A stretch of 40,975 bases of DNA, taken from the NCBI GenBank assembly GCA_003427395.1, contig BFEA01000515.1, positions 547,709-588,683 of the forward strand, given 5' to 3'. Numbering within the stretch: the first letter of the stretch is position 1; each line of letters begins with the position of its first letter. The notes below the pieces were generated by a model. That model did not search any database. It worked only from the letters and a program-made list of their open reading frames with translations, and was not told the DNA's origin. Positions 10,771 to 20,377 of this stretch are shown in pieces. Both the position numbers and the translations under genes were made by a program. The DNA is from Chara braunii (lineage: Eukaryota > Streptophyta > Charophyceae > Charales > Characeae).

Positions 10771-10989
10771 GGGGTTTTATGCTTTGACTATTTTTTGCCA
10801 CTTTTGTCATGGCNAGTGTGTTGGGCCTCAATTGTGTATTGTTTTTTGGATGATTGTCATAAGTAATTTTGTCGAGCAATGATTTTTATGCTCTGTGTAT
10901 TTTTTACCACTTTTGGCATGGCGATTCTGCTGGGTTCATTTTGGGTTTTGTCTCTTTAATGGTGGTCATAAGTGTATTTGTCGGGTTTG
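10771..10989. repeat. Two-copy diverged tandem repeat, about 109-bp unit
   Basis: Both units contain TTTTATGCT, then TATTTTTT.CCACTTTTG.CATGGC, then GTCATAAGT and TTTGTCG. The first starts near 10771, the second near 10880. Confidence 0.8.
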
Positions 10990-11360
10990 TAAGGAATGAT
11001 GGGCTCATTTTGTCCAATTTTAGTTAAAGTTGTGTGACATTTCCTATTTTCTCGGAATTCCCTAGGCTATCTCATCATCACTGTTCACATGCCCAGGACC
11101 TTGAGATGCCCCCTACTGTTTCCCGTTTTGCAACTGATATAACGCTTCCCTCATTTGCTTTTTTTATCTTCTGCCGTTCCCTTGTTTAAAGGACTGAGCG
11201 CTGTTGTTTTAAACCTTGTTTTCCCTTCATATGCCAATTAGCAGTGCTGTTCTGAAATTTTGTGATGAGTGTGGTTGTATCCAATCTTTCGTTGCTTATC
11301 CACATGGTAATATACGCAACGTGCCGTGATCGTGGTCGCGGTAGTATTGTATCGTGATAA

Positions 11361-11361
11361 A

Positions 11362-11442
<81 letters not shown>
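11361..11442. repeat. (AC)n microsatellite with an AAAA interruption
   Basis: AC repeats interrupted at 11389-11392. It sits directly before the first copy of a 159-bp duplication. Confidence 0.97.
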
Positions 11443-11444
<2 letters not shown>

Positions 11445-11446
<2 letters not shown>

Positions 11447-11700
11447 CAGTTTGTGGTATGTTTGTGTTTCTGCCTTTCCCCTACTTTTTTCTAAGTATCT
11501 TTGTATGCAGGCCAAACTGGCCTAGTGCCCCTAGGCAGTAGTCCATCTGGCCTTCCTCATGGAGGGACAGTAGGTGGGTCACACACACACACACACACAC
11601 ACAATCAGTTTGTGGTATGTTTGTGTTTCCGCCTCTCCCCTACTTTTCTAAGTTTTTTTGTGTGCCCGACTGAGCACCCTTAGGTAGTGCCAAACAGTCG
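11445..11700. repeat. 159-bp duplication seeded at (AC)n tracts
   Basis: ATCAGTTTGTGGTATGTTTG follows an (AC)n tract twice, at 11445 and 11604, and similarity continues through CCCCTACTTTT and TAAGT. The second (AC)n tract is 11580-11603. Replication slippage or unequal exchange at the microsatellite is a simple explanation. Confidence 0.85.
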
Positions 11701-11959
11701 GTGGTTNCCCGNTTGGAGTGCCAACTGCACTCTTNGGGGGGCGCTCGGTTCGGGATGTCTGTGTTGCCTGTAGGTGATGACGGATGCTCGTCGGGGTGTC
11801 TTCCTGGCTCAGTGGGTGGTGGGAACCAACAGTCCGTGGGGTTCACCCGTGATGTGAGTAGGTGATGCGCTGCTTTGCTTCGTGTTGGATGTGTGGACGG
11901 CCTCGTCTGCGCTCCGACACTGCCTTGCTACCCGTCAAGCTTGCCTCGCAGGTCGTTCT

Positions 11960-12340
11960 TGGCAAGTTGTTGTCTTCGCTGTGTGGTGTGGCCGGGTTGT
12001 GGTGTGGCCTCGCGCTTCGCTGCTCCGCTGCCTTGCTGCCCTTCCGCTGGTCGTGCCCTCCGTGTCCTTTGCCTGCGCGCCGTGTAGTTCAGCTGCCGTG
12101 TTGGTGTTGCCTTGTGCTTCACAGCATGGTTGCTCTGCTGCGTGTACGCTCGCCCTATCGTCCCTTGCAGTGTGGTTGTCTTGGTGGTGTAGCCTGGTGC
12201 TTTACTGCTTGGTTGCCTTGCTCCAAGTCCTGCGTGCCGTGTCTTTCCTTGCAGTCGTCTTTGGTGTTGTGCGGTTGAGTGGCTTCGGGTGTCTTGCCTG
12301 GTGCTTCACACGGGTGCTGCTCGCTGCTATGTTCCGTTTG
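11960..12340. repeat. Degenerate tandem repeat, about 90-110 bp
   Basis: Variants of GCCTGGTGCTTCACTGC recur near 12008, 12110, 12190 and 12297. Each is followed by GGTTGCCTTGCT-like and GTGCCGTGTC-like sequence. Translations in several frames stay open because composition is biased, so I do not call a gene. Confidence 0.55.
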
Positions 12341-12530
12341 TGGGCAATCTGCCTTCAACAAGGGTCAAAGGGTTCACGAGCCAAAGCATCCAAAACCGGT
12401 ACTCCGCAGATTGTCGAGGGTTCAGCCTCCTGATGAGTCGGTGCAACTCCGACGAAACAATCTTTCTTCACCAGCCTTTTAATTTTTATTTTATTTTTTT
12501 CGGTCCTTCGATTGTCTTAGGACTTGTGTT

Positions 12531-12612
12531 TTTTTGGTCTGTCTGTTGGGTGTGTTTGTATGGCGTTTGTCTTTTTGGTCTGTCTGTTGGGTGTGTTTGT
12601 ATGGCGTTTGTC
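12531..12612. repeat. Exact 41-bp tandem duplication
   Basis: The unit beginning TTTTTGGTCTGTCTGTTGGG occurs at 12531-12571 and 12572-12612 without a mismatch. Confidence 0.97.
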
Positions 12613-13049
12613 TTTCTGCCTCCCCTGGGCCCTCCAGCATTCGTCCTTCCTTGAACCCTGTGCTTATGTATTGTCTGCCCTCCCACCTCCCCCTTGCCCT
12701 CCAGCCTATATGTCATTCACACTGTATGGCATCCGCTCCATTTGCACGACTTTAACGCACTCTAAAGCGCCTCGGCTCTAGTGGCACCGCATAACTCGTT
12801 CCATTCTCGTCAGACTTCACCATCCCTGCTAGGATTCCGTAGCGTGCCGGCCAAGCTAGTGTCGGAGCTCAACCATCCACAGTCATAGTGTGGTATGGCG
12901 TGCGTAACGTGCACACACTCAAAACACACGCACACACACACACAAACACTTGCGCAGGGTTTCGAAGCGTTGTTTTTTTTTTTTCATTTTCATTTTTTCA
13001 TTTCTTTTTTTTTTATGCAATAGAAAACAACAATGCCCCAAAAACATAT

Positions 13050-13086
13050 ATGGGCGTGTAGGGTTCAAAAAACCCTACACGCCCAT
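13050..13086. repeat. Perfect 16-bp stem hairpin followed by a T run
   Basis: ATGGGCGTGTAGGGTT (13050-13065), loop CAAAA, then its exact reverse complement (13071-13086), then about 18 T. It looks like a hairpin plus U-tract terminator, or a tiny foldback; no transcript body was recognised upstream. Confidence 0.9.
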
Positions 13087-13555
13087 TTTTTTTTTTTTTT
13101 TTGTGTGTGTGATAAAATATAGGAAATAGCTGCACCAAACTCGGCTGGTCGGCGGTGGCCGAACCCTGCCAATTCGGCCGATGGCCGCGGCCGCGGCCGA
13201 GTTTTCGGCCCAGCCTTGACCGGGCGTGCAATATAGCTGTGCCACTATCGCCTTGAGGCTGGAGCTGGTCCAATTTGAGTTTTGAACATGCTGTCTTGAC
13301 TTTCGCTTTGTGCACAAATTTGCACTGTGCCCCTATCACCTGGAGCTGGTGCAATTTGAATTTTGAATATGCCCTTTGCGTTCTACCCCATCCACGTGTT
13401 GCTTATTGTGTGTTGCCCTCGCCGCTGGTTCTCTTAGTGGTTTGTTGCCATAGTCCCCCAGGTAAGATGCTTCCAATCGACAGTTCGATCTTCCTGGACT
13501 CGCTCATCTTCCTCTTTGTCGTCCCGCTTGTCATACCTTTCCTCTTCCACTTGCT

Positions 13556-13646
13556 CGTCTTCGTCTTCGCCTTCGTCTTCGTCTTCGTCTTCGTCTTCGT
13601 CTTCGTCTTCGTCTTCGTCTTCGTCTTCGTCTTCGTCTTCGTCTTC
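13556..13646. repeat. (TTCGTC)n hexanucleotide microsatellite
   Basis: About 15 units with one CGCCTTC variant near the start. It encodes artificial open frames on both strands (Ser-only, or Asp/Glu dipeptides), which are not called as genes. Confidence 0.95.
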
Positions 13647-13649
13647 CTC

Positions 13650-14857
13650 CCGCCTTTCCGCATCCATCTCCACCATCTTCCCGCCTCTTTTACTCCCGCT
13701 TTCACACCTCCATCTCTGGACCTAGCTTGTCAGTTTCGGTCTTTGTGACGATCAGGGTGTACCTGGTGTAGAGATGGAGGTGGGCAGGTGGGAGTAGAGA
13801 AGGGAAGATGATTGAAATGTAGGTGGGAAGGCGGGAGTAGAGGACGAGGAGCGAAGGTGATGGAGATGAAGAGGGCGGAGGAGGACCAATGTCATGCGAC
13901 AGAAAGACGAGACCTCAACAATCTGTCTGATGGGCAGAAACCTTTCCCGGTAGGGGTTTCAACTACTACAGGGGCAAACGGAAAACTTGGCAGTTTCCAG
14001 TAGCAGCATTCCCAAAGTTTTCCGCCAAGGGTCCAACAGCCAAAGTTACTGGGGCATATGGACAAGTTGCACTGGGCCCGCTAAGGGTATATCATATATG
14101 TACAAGATGGCAGTCCAATTGGCGAGTGGATTATTTCGCAAAGTTTTACAACCATCATAGGGGCATTTCCCCATACTCATGTCTTTTAGGGCTATCTAAC
14201 TGAATAACTCGACTTTCAGGGGCATTTCAACAAGTTTCCCTTTTATATATGACTGTCGTGCCAGTTGGCATGATTTTAATTTTGAATTTCCCTTTTTTTC
14301 CTTCTTTTTGAAAAGGGAGACGACCTTGAGATATCATTGTGGAACGGACCGGCCCCAGGGAATTCAGAACTTCATTCAACTATTTCCATCTGGGTTCGAG
14401 CTGACGTCTGCATTTCAACAGTCCATCTGGCCGTTGGTTCGTTTGAAATTTAATTGTTTGTCTTTCTTTGCAATGTAAAATGGCCTCCGGACGTTTCTGC
14501 AAACTGGCTACGGGGATCTAGTACCTATAAATGTGGCCAACACGGCAAGCAGAAATGGAAAAAGGTACTGGAACCTTCAGGAATGTACAAGGTTTCACGA
14601 TGCTGGCCAATTCCGAATTGCAAATTCACAAGGAAATTCAATGCCGTCCAATTGCAAAAGAAATTACTGAACTTGAGAGAAGAATGAGACAAAGGACGAA
14701 AAAGAAGACGAAAAATATGTACACCAGCAATAAACCAATGACAAATCCCCCTTCTCTCGCCAACCAACTCCTCCTCCTTATCTTGCCCTCTCTTATGCCC
14801 GTGGGATTCAGATTCGAAGATTCGAAGCGTCTGCCAATAACTAATGGGAAAAGTCAT
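13650..14857. other. No gene seen
   Basis: Short frames only. Recurrent phrases such as GGGGCATTT and CAAGTTT.CC at 13960-14240 suggest old diverged repeats. Purine-rich GGAGGTGGG-like blocks lie at 13770-13880. Confidence 0.55.
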
Positions 14858-15110
14858 AAAACCTCCCCCCAACAAAACCTTTGTATCCATCTCCCCCCAA
14901 ACTAGAGAAAAAGTGCCGCACGTCCGAAAATCACTTTCCGCGTCATTTTTGCACCCTTCATAACACTTTTCCGCCATTCACAGCGGCCATTAGCGGCCCA
15001 GCCAGGGTGCAAAAATGACACCTAAATTGATTTCGGGACCTGCGGTCCTGCGGTACTCTTTTCCCCGTTTGGGGGGAAATGGATACAAAGGTTTCGTCGC
15101 GGGGAGGTTT
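14858..15110. repeat. Foldback MITE-like element (about 253 bp)
   Basis: The ends are AAACCTCCCC (left) and GGGGAGGTTT (right). The arms pair through CCTTTGTATCCAT/ATGGATACAAAGG, CCCCCCAAAC/GTTTGGGGGG, GAAAATCA/TGATTTC and ATTTTTGCACCCT/AGGGTGCAAAAAT, leaving a GC-rich loop near 14963-14998. No unambiguous target-site duplication. Short internal indels show it is old. Confidence 0.8.
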
Positions 15111-15168
15111 CAGCGATGAATGGCCGAGCCAGAACCAATGTGTGAGCCCCACCCTTACTGCCAACACG

Positions 15169-15480
15169 TCAAGAGATCCACCATAGCCATGACCTCCACC
15201 TTCCTCCACTTTAGGCAGGCAAAGGCTATGGCGGACTACTTAGGGCCCCATGCCTGACTCTGCCTTGAAGCTGTAGCCTTTGTGGTCCACCACCACATAG
15301 TGGAGGAAGCACCAAGAAGGCTTCAAGGCTATGGCGGACTACTAAGGGCCCCCATGCTGGACTCTGCATCAAGAGATCCACCATAGCCATGTCCTCCACC
15401 TTCCTCCACTTTGAGCAGGCAAAGGCTATGCTGGACTACTAAGGGCCCCCTCTTCAGGCCCCCATGCCTGCCCTCCACCC
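15169..15480. repeat. 200-bp tandem repeat, about 1.5 copies
   Basis: TCAAGAGATCCACCATAGCC occurs at 15169 and 15369. A sub-repeat GGCTATGG.GGACTACTAAGGGCCCC occurs near 15226, 15329 and 15426, giving an internal period of about 100 bp. Confidence 0.85.
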
Positions 15481-15489
15481 TTTCGGCCC

Positions 15490-16646
15490 CCATGCCTGAC
15501 TCTGCCTTGAAACCTTCTTGGTCAGTGCTACCCTAGGTGGGGCCTTCCAGATGCAGTGCCTAACAAGGAGATGAAGATGGCATCCACCAATGCCCACCAT
15601 AGCCAGCCTAAGCCAGGTAAATACCTCGCCACTCTCCTCCTTTGTCCCCTTCTTCCTCCTCCTCAGGCTGGACAGTTTGCCGCAGTCAAGCTGAGCGGCG
15701 AGCTCCTCCTTCCTCCTCCCAGAGGTGCTCTGAGAACCAGCACCCGCTCAAGCAGCGCGACACCCAAACATGCACACCGCAAATGAGGCTGAGCTCTTGC
15801 CTCGGCCTCCAGATATTGTGAGGCGACTTGCCTCTTGGGCGGTGACTTCCTGGCCGCTCGGCGGGAGGGAAACATCATTGCAGGTCTGGTATAGTCCTCA
15901 CAGGCCCTTGACTCAGGCTACTTGGACTGGTTCCCGTCTACCTAGGGCAGACAGGTGTGTGGGCACTTGGCGCTGAACCACAGAAATGTGCCCAACCTTG
16001 CATCTTCTAATATACTGTTTCTCTTTTTTGTTTTCTCTTGTTTTATGGATGGTTTGTGATGATTCTTGGATGGAATGAGAGAGAGAATTTGGGGTTCTTA
16101 AAAAAACACGCATGCTTAGAGATCTCAGCAAAAAGCGGGAATTCTCAGCAGACACACATTCTGGTGGAAAAACTCAGAAATCAGCACAGTTCTCAGTCTG
16201 TGATTTTGCAGATCACAACAGTTGTAGAAATCAGACTTTTGTTGGAAGCCACAGGGCACCATGAGGATGTTTCCCGGCCAGCATGGGCATTGCTGTGGAG
16301 TAGCCAGTGGTTGGGTTGAATGCCCCAAGTAGCAGCCTCCATGCCGTCAGGTGTCTCGTGCCGGGCAGGAATGGCTTCCTCTCTTTTATTGTCTGTATTT
16401 TCAACGCCTTTTCAGTCTCTATCGAAACTTTTGCTTTGCCGGCGATGAACAACCGGACTGGGATTTCTGAGTCAGAGTCTCTTGTGCTGTGTTTTCTCAA
16501 AATGTGTCATCCTGATTCCTGATGATGTGAAGATACCCTTTTGCTTGCCAACTGAAGTCTGAGTCTCAGTCTGTATCTGCTTTCTGTGTTGTTCCCCATA
16601 GAACAAGGTCCTCAGATTTCAGTCCTTCAGATTTCTGAGACTGACG
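15490..16646. other. No gene seen
   Basis: 15540-15960 is pyrimidine-rich with short frames and no recognised domain. 16100-16640 is dense in CTCAG/CTGAG words (see findings). Confidence 0.5.
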
Positions 16647-16730
16647 GTCCTTCGCGACATCTGTTAACATTGCAATGATACAGAGAAGATTAGCATGGCC
16701 CCTGCGCACGGATGACACATATAAACAAAC
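16647..16730 (+). pseudogene. U6 snRNA retropseudogene
   Basis: It matches U6 spliceosomal RNA almost end to end. The 5' stem-loop is altered (GTCCTTCGCGAC). The invariant core is intact: ATACAGAGAAGATTAGCATG (16679-16698, containing ACAGAGA), then GCCCCTGCGCA.GGATGACAC. The 3' part (ATATAAACAAAC) departs from U6 and runs into A10 (16731-16740). There is no TATA box or upstream element and no T terminator, so this is a reverse-transcribed copy and not a Pol III gene. GAGACTGACG before it and GAGACAACTGCG after the A-rich tract might be remnants of a target-site duplication, but this is weak. Confidence 0.85.
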
Positions 16731-16927
16731 AAAAAAAAAAGGCCAAAATTCAAAATAATTAAAAAAAGAGACAACTGCGCCTGTGACCGCCACAGCGTTC
16801 CAAATTCACAGGAAAACATAACAGCCGACTGCAATCCGAACGCAGTACAGTTCGCAACTGCCAAACAAAACAGGTACCTGTAGCGGTACGGGTTCTGCCA
16901 GTTCAACAATTATTGGCAAAAATAGCC

Positions 16928-17047
16928 GGTACCGGTACCGGTACCAGTACCGGTCGTTTCCCCAGGGGTGACATGGCTTAGACATCTCAGCCGTGGCCCA
17001 GCCACGGGCGCGGCTTAGACATCCTGGCCATGGCCCAGCCATGGGCG
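16928..17047. repeat. GGTACC array and a two-copy ~37-bp repeat
   Basis: ACCGGT/GGTACC repeats at 16928-16954 are palindromic. Then GGCTTAGACATC.C..CC.TGGCCC repeats at about 16975 and 17011. Each unit contains a small hairpin (GTGGCCCAGCCAC; CATGGCCCAGCCATG). Confidence 0.8.
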
Positions 17048-17285
17048 TTGCCAGTTCCGAATTTCCAGTGGCTAGAAGTGCACAAAGCTTTCTCCCTTGA
17101 TGTCATGACTTTATATCTGTTCTTCATTTTCTGCTTGCTGCTAATAAGCAGCCGGACTGATGCCCCCCAGAATAGATGGGGCGAGTGTGTGTGTTGGAAA
17201 AAAAAAAAAAAGAAGTGCACAAACTGTAACAGTTCTGCTGTTTGCAGTTTCTTACTCAGTCTGCGCTCCCTCGGCCTAGAACCGC

Positions 17286-17442
17286 AGTACCCTGTTATTG
17301 TTTTTTATTGTTTTTTATTGTTTTTTTTTTTTTTTTTTTTTTGACCGGATGGGTCACGGATCAGATGTTAAACTGATCAGAACAGATACTACACTTGATC
17401 TTAGCCAAAAGGCCGAGAAAGGTGTAGTACCCTGTTATTGTT
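17286..17442. repeat. 17-bp target-site duplication flanking the U2 retrocopy
   Basis: AGTACCCTGTTATTGTT is identical at 17286-17302 and 17426-17442. The right copy touches the U2 5' end; the left copy adjoins the tail. This length and placement are typical of LINE-type target-primed reverse transcription. Confidence 0.9.
17343..17425 (-). pseudogene. 3'-truncated U2 snRNA retropseudogene with A-rich tail
   Basis: On the minus strand it begins ACACCTTTCTCGGCC, U2 position 1 with one change, and continues through TTTTGGCTAAGATCAAG and GTGTAGTATCTGTTC, the branch-point-recognition region. It ends after stem-loop II (GTGACCCATCCGGTC, 17343-17357), before the Sm site, and runs into an A-rich tail of about 40 nt with CAAT interruptions (plus-strand 17303-17342). 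The 83-bp body is flanked by an exact 17-bp duplication. It lacks the 3' half and promoter, so it is not functional. Confidence 0.92.
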
Positions 17443-17749
17443 ATTCCCTCCTGCGAAAGAATTCGGGACTGTGCAGCGGGTAAAAAAAAAAAAAGGACTG
17501 AAAATGGAGGAGGTTGTTGTATGGAGCACAACCCAGGAAATATATCTAGATCAGGGAAACAGACTTCATTGACTCAGGCTTTCCACATCATGATAAGCAT
17601 GACACAGACTGAAGAAACACAACCTCCGAGACTCGAAACATGCAGATATCAGTACAAAAGCGCCTTTGCTCTCTTTCCTTACAGCGGCTTCCGACAACTG
17701 TCTGATCTCTTTTTCTTTATTTATTTCAAAAGAGGTCCTTAAACAGATA

Positions 17750-18067
17750 TTTCATCAAATTGGACATTTTTTATTTTTTTGAACGAAATCGAAAATCCAT
17801 TTTTCAGCCGAAAATTCATGAAATAGGGGGTAGCGCGTTCCAAAAATGCCCTACCCCGCTGGCCATATCTGGACTTGGTTGAACTCCACATTCGTCCAAG
17901 GGGTCCGGCGTTTTCAGGCATGGATGTATCTAGACTTCAGCTAAGTCCAGATACATCGAGGGGGTAGATAGTTTTCAGAATGCCGTACTTCTTATGTCAC
18001 GACTTTTTGGCCGAAAAATGGATTTTCAATTTCGTTCAAAAAATATAAAATGTCCGTTTTGATGAAA
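17750..18067. repeat. Foldback MITE-like element (about 318 bp)
   Basis: The ends are TTTCATCAAATTGGACATTTT (left) and AAAATGTCCGTTTTGATGAAA (right). The arms continue through GAACGAAAT.GAAAATCCATTTTTC and its complement GAAAAATGGATTTTCAATTTCGTTC. The inner parts also pair (ATCTGGACTT/AAGTCCAGAT), so almost the whole unit folds. No clear target duplication, no coding capacity. Confidence 0.85.
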
Positions 18068-18369
18068 CCATTGTTGACTCAGAAAACAAGGCAAAATGGA
18101 CTCAGACTTGCGCTCGGAAATCTCAGTTCAACAGGCCAAAGGACTTTCTAAGACTGAAAAACGTACAGGTCATCACCGTATGGGGCTCAGCGCAGAAAAC
18201 AGGGTTAGCGCACGGAAAACAGACTTTGACTCGAACTTCAACAGGCGAGCACACGAGTATATGTACTTCATCGGGGGGGCACAAAGACTCAGAAACAGAG
18301 TCAGAGTCTCAGACTCGGGAATCTCATCACAACTGCAAACTTCCATGGCCGTTTCTTACACTGAAATTG

Positions 18370-18678
18370 TGCAGGTCGTTGTTCTGCTGCTGCAGAAGTA
18401 ATTTTGGTTGAATACTTCCAATGCAGCAGAAGTAATTCTGCTGCAACAGAACTACTGCTCCAGTAGAAGTAATTGAGCTGCAAAAGAGCTTCTGTTGTAC
18501 CAAAGGTAGTTCTCCTGCAGCAGCAGAAGTACTTCAGCTGCGGCAGAGGTAATTCTGCTGCAGTACAAGTAATTGTGCTGCAACAGAGCTTCTGTTGCAG
18601 CAAAGGTAGTTCTGCTGCAGTAAAAGTACTGCTACAGCGGAAGTGCTTCTGCTGCAACAGAACTACTTGCTGCAGCAG

Positions 18679-18680
<2 letters not shown>
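18370..18680. repeat. CTGCAG-rich minisatellite with ~100-bp higher-order period
   Basis: Short words GCTGCAACAGA, GCAGCAGAAGTA and AAGTAATTCTGCTGCA recur about every 20 bp. A longer block (G.GCTGCAA.AGAGCTTCTGTTG) recurs exactly 100 bp apart (18475 and 18575). The sequence is self-complementary around CTGCAG, so it can form many small hairpins. Confidence 0.8.
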
Positions 18681-18763
<83 letters not shown>

Positions 18764-18858
18764 ACAGTGTGTGTGCCCACGTGCGTGCGTGTGTGTGTGT
18801 GGGTGGGTGCGTGGGTGTGTGTGTGGGTGTGTGTGTGTGTGTGTGGGTGTGTGTGTTG
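18680..18858. repeat. (GT)n microsatellite, interrupted at the 3' side
   Basis: Pure to 18762, then CACAGTGTGTG and GGGTGGGTGCG interruptions. It begins inside the last CTGCAGCAG unit of the minisatellite. Confidence 0.97.
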
Positions 18859-18889
18859 TGAACTGTCAACTCAACAGCCCCTATTTCAC

Positions 18890-19380
18890 CTAGATGAGTA
18901 GATCAAAAATTGAAACAGGTTTACCTCTATAGCAGACAATGAAGCACACTAAGATGAGAATCCAACATAGAAAAAGTTTATAGCAAACAACATGCGGCAC
19001 AACAAAGCAAATATATTGAATTTTCCTTGTACAGTCCTTCCGTCGATATCTTTACTTTAAGTGACCCCTTTTATTTCTTCTTGCAGCTCCCCTGTTAATG
19101 CACCTCCAATGTACGAGGAGCGTTTGTGTTGTCTGTGTGTGTATGCATTTTTGTTTTGTGTGTGTGTGTTATAGATATGCACCACAACAACCCCCGTTCC
19201 ACCTTGATGAGTAGATCCGAAATTCACGACCTTACCTCTATTGCAGACAATGAAGCACACTTGAGATGAGCCAATCGAACAACGACACAGTTCTACCTCT
19301 ATAGCAAACAGCACAAACCTCAATAGATTCGTTTTCTTTTGCGTACCGCTTTTATTTATTCTTGCAGCTCTTCTTTAACT
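18890..19380. repeat. Two-copy diverged direct repeat (period about 280-313 bp)
   Basis: GATGAGTAGATC at 18893 and 19206, CAGACAATGAAGCACAC at about 18932 and 19244, and TTTTATTT.TTCTTGCAGCTC at about 19069 and 19350 are in the same order. Each copy is preceded by a (GT)n tract. Confidence 0.85.
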
Positions 19381-19830
19381 ATCCCTCTCGCATATAAGGT
19401 TGGCCATGTTGATTGTGGTTGAGCACCGGCTGCCGACATCCTCATGTGTCTTAACAGCACACTTGCTCGTTATGAAAGGATGCAGAACAAAAGGAACAGA
19501 GGAAGGAAAGGGGTAGGAGCGTCGGAGGTGGAGTTTTATAGGAGGTGAGAAGCGGAAGAGACAGAGAGAGAGAGAGAGACGAGTGGAGGAGGGAAGTTGG
19601 GTGGAAAAGAACACTTGGAACAGGACAGAGGAATGGCAAACTTCACAGAGTTCTCACTGAAAACTCACTGAGTCACTGCTGGAGCAGAATCTGACTACTC
19701 TGAAATGACAACAAGAGGTCAATCAGTGTTGGGGTTGCAGGATATTTTCAGTTAAGGAGCAGTCGTTGTCTATGGTAAGTGGTTACCTGTACAGACCGGA
19801 CAAGACCGTTTTGGGTGTGGATTGTGGAAA

Positions 19831-19850
19831 TATGTGTGTGTGTGTGTGTG

Positions 19851-19921
<71 letters not shown>

Positions 19922-19922
19922 N

Positions 19923-20010
<88 letters not shown>
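19831..20010. repeat. Very long (GT)n microsatellite
   Basis: About 180 bp with two GC interruptions and one N (19922). True length is uncertain because such tracts assemble poorly. Confidence 0.97.
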
Positions 20011-20012
<2 letters not shown>

Positions 20013-20377
20013 TGTAGCTATATGATGTTTGCTATACACACCCCCCTCCCCCCCAAAAAAGAAAGCATGCACGCCAGTCCGTTTATCCGCCCGAAACATA
20101 ACTGTGGGGTGGGTGGGTATTGAAAGGCTCACAGCAACACACGTTCTTCACTAGGCAACATGCCTCGCCCGCTTCTGCACGCCAGTGCATCCCCGGCAAG
20201 CCGCACACGCGTCACTTGCACAGGACACCCTGTACAGGCAAAAATCAGCCCTTTTTTTCCCCCTTTTTTTCCTTTCCTGTGGGGTGGCGGTTTTCTGAAC
20301 ATGCCCAGAGGAGCTCATATCCAGGGTCGTTTGTCTTTTGGATTGTTGTCTGTCAAGGGGGAGAAAAGGGGGATATA

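Noticed and set aside
11860-12480. Open frames up to about 180 codons
   Set aside because: The segment is a degenerate tandem repeat with GC-biased TGC/CTG content. Several frames are open at once and no domain is visible.
13400-13750. Asp/Glu-rich or Ser-rich predicted proteins
   Set aside because: Products of the TTCGTC hexanucleotide repeat; frames on both strands stay open for that reason alone.
18680-20010. Long open frames encoding Cys-Val or Thr-His repeats
   Set aside because: They are translations of (GT)n/(AC)n microsatellites in all frames, with no other coding signal.
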